64,000 nucleotides of DNA from Bythopirellula goksoeyrii (GTDB taxonomy: Bacteria > Planctomycetota > Planctomycetia > Pirellulales > Lacipirellulaceae): the NCBI RefSeq assembly GCF_008065115.1, contig NZ_CP042913.1, positions 1,214,338 to 1,278,337 of the forward strand. The letters run 5' to 3'. The translations under genes and the position numbers were made by a program. A model generated the notes under the pieces. It was given only the letters and a program-made list of their open reading frames with translations. It searched no databases and was not told the origin of the DNA. This document shows, one piece after another, positions 61,723 to 64,000 of this stretch (the stretch's first letter is position 1; every line of letters starts with the position of its first letter).

Positions 61723-63276
61723 TTAAAGGGGTATCAAGCCATGTTTTTTGGGTGGCCGGATCGCCCGTTTTGTGACGGTATTGCGTAAAGCCAACGACAC
61801 CACTGAGCGGGTTTGAGAAGGTTCAATCACGTCGGTAATCATGCCGTGAGCTGCTGCCATATATGGGGACGCAAATTTCTCTTGGTACTCATCGATAAGT
61901 TGCTGTCTCAGTGCTGGCTTGTCTTCTGTCGCTTCGAGTTCCTTGCGGTACAGTACATTGACGGCCCCCTCGGCACCCATCACAGCGATTTCGGCAGTCG
62001 GCCAGGCGAACACAATATCTGCACGCAGATCTCGACTACACATCGCCAGGTAGGATCCCCCATAGGCCTTGCGGACAATGACTGTGATCTTAGGGACGGT
62101 TGCCGAGGCATAGGCGAAGAGCATCTTTGCTCCATGGCGGATAATGCCCCCACGTTCTTGACCCACGCCGGGCAAGAAACCTGGAATATCTACCAAGGTG
62201 AGCAGTGGAACATTGAATGCATTGCAGAACCTAATGAAGCGAGCTCCCTTATCCGAGGCGTCGATGTCGAGGGATCCCGCTTTGACGTTTGGCTGATTGG
62301 CAATGATGCCGACTACCATGCCATCGATCCGACCGAATCCAACGATCAGGTTGGTGGCAAAATCCCGATGGACTTCGAGAAACTGACTGCCATCTACCAG
62401 TCGATCAATAATCGCCTGCATATCGAGTGGTGCTTTGGCATCCTCGGGAACTAATTCGTTCAAAACTTCATCCGGGTCGAGGGATATATCTGTTGTCGGA
62501 CGATGAGGAGGGTCCTGCATATTGTTGGGAGGTAAGTAGGATAGCAAATCCTTAGCAAGCTGGATCGCGTGCTCATCGTTGTCGGCAATAAAATGCACAT
62601 TCCCGCTGATACTCGCGTTTGCTACCGCACCACCGATCTCTTCCATCGTGGCATCGACCCCCGTGACCGCTTTGATCACTTGGGGACCGCAAATGAACAT
62701 GTTTGCATTCTCGCGCGTCATGATCAGGAAGTCCATGAGAGCGGGAGAGTAGGCTGCCCCACCTGCGCAATTGCCCGCAATGATTGCAATCTGGGGAATG
62801 GAACCCGAGAGCATCACATTGCGATAAAAAACTTGCCCGTAACCGGAAAGCGATTCCACGGCCTCTTGGATTCGAGCTCCACCCGAATCATTGATCGCGA
62901 CGAATGGCATGCCACATTCCAGGGCATAATCCATGACGTCACAAATCTTCTTGGCATGCCGTTGCCCCAGAGCACCGCCACCAACAGTGAAGTCTTGGCT
63001 AAACGAAGCAACTGGCAGACCGTCGACATGTCCAACGCCAGTGATTACCCCATCACAGGGGAGCTTCGTCTTCTCCATGCCAAAATCATGACAAGCATGT
63101 TCGACGTGCATTCCCCATTCCTGAAATGTTTCAGCATCAAAGAGACATTCGAGTCGCTCGCGAGCTGAAAGTTGGCCTCGGGCATGCTGTTTATCGCGTC
63201 TGCCCTGTCCCCCACCAAGCAGGGCAGTCTGTCGGTGCTCAGAAAGAGAGTCCAATAATTCCTTGCGGATACTCAT
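61723..63276 (-). CDS. mmdA: Acyl-CoA carboxyltransferase, methylmalonyl-CoA decarboxylase alpha type
   Basis: A 517-residue protein has the two crotonase-like lobes of PccB/MmdA proteins: GVGHVDGLPVASFSQDFTV..GG, GGARIQEAVESLSGYGQ (N-lobe), and VDIPGFLPGVGQERGGIIRHGAKMLFAY-type motif near 375, then GAEGAVNVLYRKE. With the OadB, OadG and biotin subunits beside it and no biotin carboxylase gene, it is most likely the transferase of a Na+-pumping methylmalonyl-CoA decarboxylase. A malonyl- or glutaconyl-CoA substrate cannot be excluded. Confidence 0.9.
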   Translation of the reverse strand: MSIRKELLDSLSEHRQTALLGGGQGRRDKQHARGQLSARERLECLFDAETFQEWGMHVEHACHDFGMEKTKLPCDGVITGVGHVDGLPVASFSQDFTVGGGALGQRHAKKICDVMDYALECGMPFVAINDSGGARIQEAVESLSGYGQVFYRNVMLSGSIPQIAIIAGNCAGGAAYSPALMDFLIMTRENANMFICGPQVIKAVTGVDATMEEIGGAVANASISGNVHFIADNDEHAIQLAKDLLSYLPPNNMQDPPHRPTTDISLDPDEVLNELVPEDAKAPLDMQAIIDRLVDGSQFLEVHRDFATNLIVGFGRIDGMVVGIIANQPNVKAGSLDIDASDKGARFIRFCNAFNVPLLTLVDIPGFLPGVGQERGGIIRHGAKMLFAYASATVPKITVIVRKAYGGSYLAMCSRDLRADIVFAWPTAEIAVMGAEGAVNVLYRKELEATEDKPALRQQLIDEYQEKFASPYMAAAHGMITDVIEPSQTRSVVSLALRNTVTKRAIRPPKKHGLIPL

Positions 63277-63313
63277 AGGGTATTTTCACACTTGATGCGG
63301 CCGGCAAGGCACA

Positions 63314-63526
63314 TCATCCTTCATCAATGTACTTGAAAGACAAACTGAGCCTCGTGCGGTACAGGATTTTCCCATCTTCGAGCTTGAGATCCATTTTGGT
63401 CACCTCAGCGATGCGCAAATCCCGCAGCGTTCGGCGTGCGATCTCTATTCCATTCTTGGCGGCATCGTCCCAGGAGACCTCACTGGTTCCGACAATCTCG
63501 ATTACCTTGTAAAGACTCATAAACAT
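63314..63526 (-). CDS. Dodecin, small flavin-binding protein
   Basis: A 70-residue protein (68 from the second Met) has the dodecin pattern SLYKVIEIVGTSEVSWDDAA and a three-stranded sheet ending YRTRLSLSFKY. Dodecins form 12-mers that store FMN/riboflavin or CoA and protect from photoreactive flavins. The Trp in VSWDD is the flavin-stacking residue. GGAG lies upstream of both possible starts. It is 37 bases ahead of the carboxyltransferase gene and likely co-transcribed. Confidence 0.9.
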   Translation of the reverse strand: MFMSLYKVIEIVGTSEVSWDDAAKNGIEIARRTLRDLRIAEVTKMDLKLEDGKILYRTRLSLSFKYIDEG

Positions 63527-63618
63527 AGTACTCCATAGCTGAATGAGAGTTCATGAAAGCGACTGAGTACGGATACTCTAGCACCTCACCGGAACCTCAT
63601 TCAAGGGACGCATAGCGA

Positions 63619-64000
63619 TCAGATATCCAAATTCTCTCTGGATTCCAATTGCTTGATACGATCTTCAAGTTCTTCAATCCTTTGAGCCAGTTGTGCTTTC
63701 TCATCAAGAGATTTCTTGGGGGACCCGTTGGCAGGCTTAAACCCATCCATCCAGGCCTTAGCCCAATGCATTGGATTCACCAAGTCTTTCGCACTTGCAG
63801 TATGCCGCTGGAGATAGTCGAGGTAAGTCAAGGAATGCTGGAAATAATCTCTTAGGAAGTCGGTTACCATTTCGTTCGAGCGGACGATGCTGTGCAACAT
63901 ATCCACTGGAAACAATGAGATATTTTCAGGTTGGCGGTCGAGAATTATCTGCGCGAGCACACTCCGTGTAAGAGATTCTCCTGATTGACTATCGCTTATT
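63619..64000 (-). CDS. Helical protein of unknown function, N-terminus outside window
   Basis: The frame stays open to the right edge, so the real start is probably outside. The visible 127 residues are mostly helical and end in a coiled coil (EKAQLAQRIEELEDRIKQLES). The middle has LVNPMHWAKAWMDGF. The composition recalls phasins or PhaE-type polyhydroxyalkanoate synthase partners, but no signature was found. It is 92 bases upstream of dodecin on the same strand. Confidence 0.5.
   Translation of the reverse strand, partial: ISDSQSGESLTRSVLAQIILDRQPENISLFPVDMLHSIVRSNEMVTDFLRDYFQHSLTYLDYLQRHTASAKDLVNPMHWAKAWMDGFKPANGSPKKSLDEKAQLAQRIEELEDRIKQLESRENLDI

Noticed and set aside
61813-62454. Plus-strand frames of about 200 codons in the carboxyltransferase gene
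   Set aside because: They are antisense shadows of a gene with full family motifs.

Overview
The window looks like the chromosome of a planctomycete, most likely order Pirellulales. The reasons are an exosortase with many surface proteins that end in PEP-CTERM anchors, dockerin-like Asp-rich repeats (GDxDGDxDVDGxDFLxWQR style) just before those anchors, an EpsI protein, planctomycete-type secreted proteins of unknown function, and intergenic spacers full of palindromic low-complexity words. No ribosomal RNA, CRISPR array, prophage or plasmid function was seen. There is one intact insertion sequence.

Layout. (1) 1-5.3 kb, minus strand: the classic tRNA-Thr, tRNA-Tyr, tRNA-Gly, tRNA-Thr, tuf, tRNA-Trp, secE, nusG, rplK, rplA, rplJ cluster, read from a sigma-70-like promoter near 5.3 kb. 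(2) 5.4-16.2 kb, minus strand: exported PEP-CTERM proteins. They include a galactose-oxidase-like copper radical oxidase coupled to a CHRD protein, an animal-type haem peroxidase, a large beta-repeat protein with an IS5-family element inserted at its stop codon, and a two-lobed aspartic-protease-like protein. (3) 16.5-26.3 kb: an MMPL transporter, then an exopolysaccharide/exosortase locus (Wzc-like protein, exosortase, Wza-like export lipoprotein, unknown secreted protein, EpsI). (4) 26.4-42 kb: an accessory region with an Old Yellow Enzyme, many small or unknown secreted proteins, two paralogues, a beta-helix protein that shares its leader DNA with one of them, PEP-CTERM gene remnants and several palindromic repeats. 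(5) 42.3-64 kb: an energy and stress island. It holds DUF4405, UspA and BON-CBS proteins, a globin-coupled sigma-54 activator, an operon with pyruvate:ferredoxin oxidoreductase, a dihydroorotate-dehydrogenase-like protein, CBS proteins, a cyclic-nucleotide-binding protein and a membrane pyrophosphatase, a class I aldolase, a P-type ATPase, and a sodium-pumping decarboxylase operon with dodecin.

How it may work together. Several island operons, some exopolysaccharide genes and two tiny secreted proteins have upstream sites resembling the sigma-54 consensus TGGCACG-N4-TTGCW, all with the diagnostic GG-N10-GC spacing. The only sigma-54 activator in the window carries an N-terminal haem-globin sensor with the proximal His in place. 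My main inference is that this protein reads oxygen (or NO/CO) and switches on a low-oxygen energy programme: ferredoxin-linked pyruvate oxidation, pyrophosphate- and decarboxylation-driven ion pumping, and stress proteins. This resembles mycobacterial dormancy regulons in gene content but would use different regulatory logic. A second inference is that the copper radical oxidase (a hydrogen peroxide producer) and the haem peroxidase (a hydrogen peroxide user), both anchored at the surface, form an extracellular oxidation pair.

All family assignments were made by reading motifs. No database search was run. Promoter scores are by-eye matches to a consensus.
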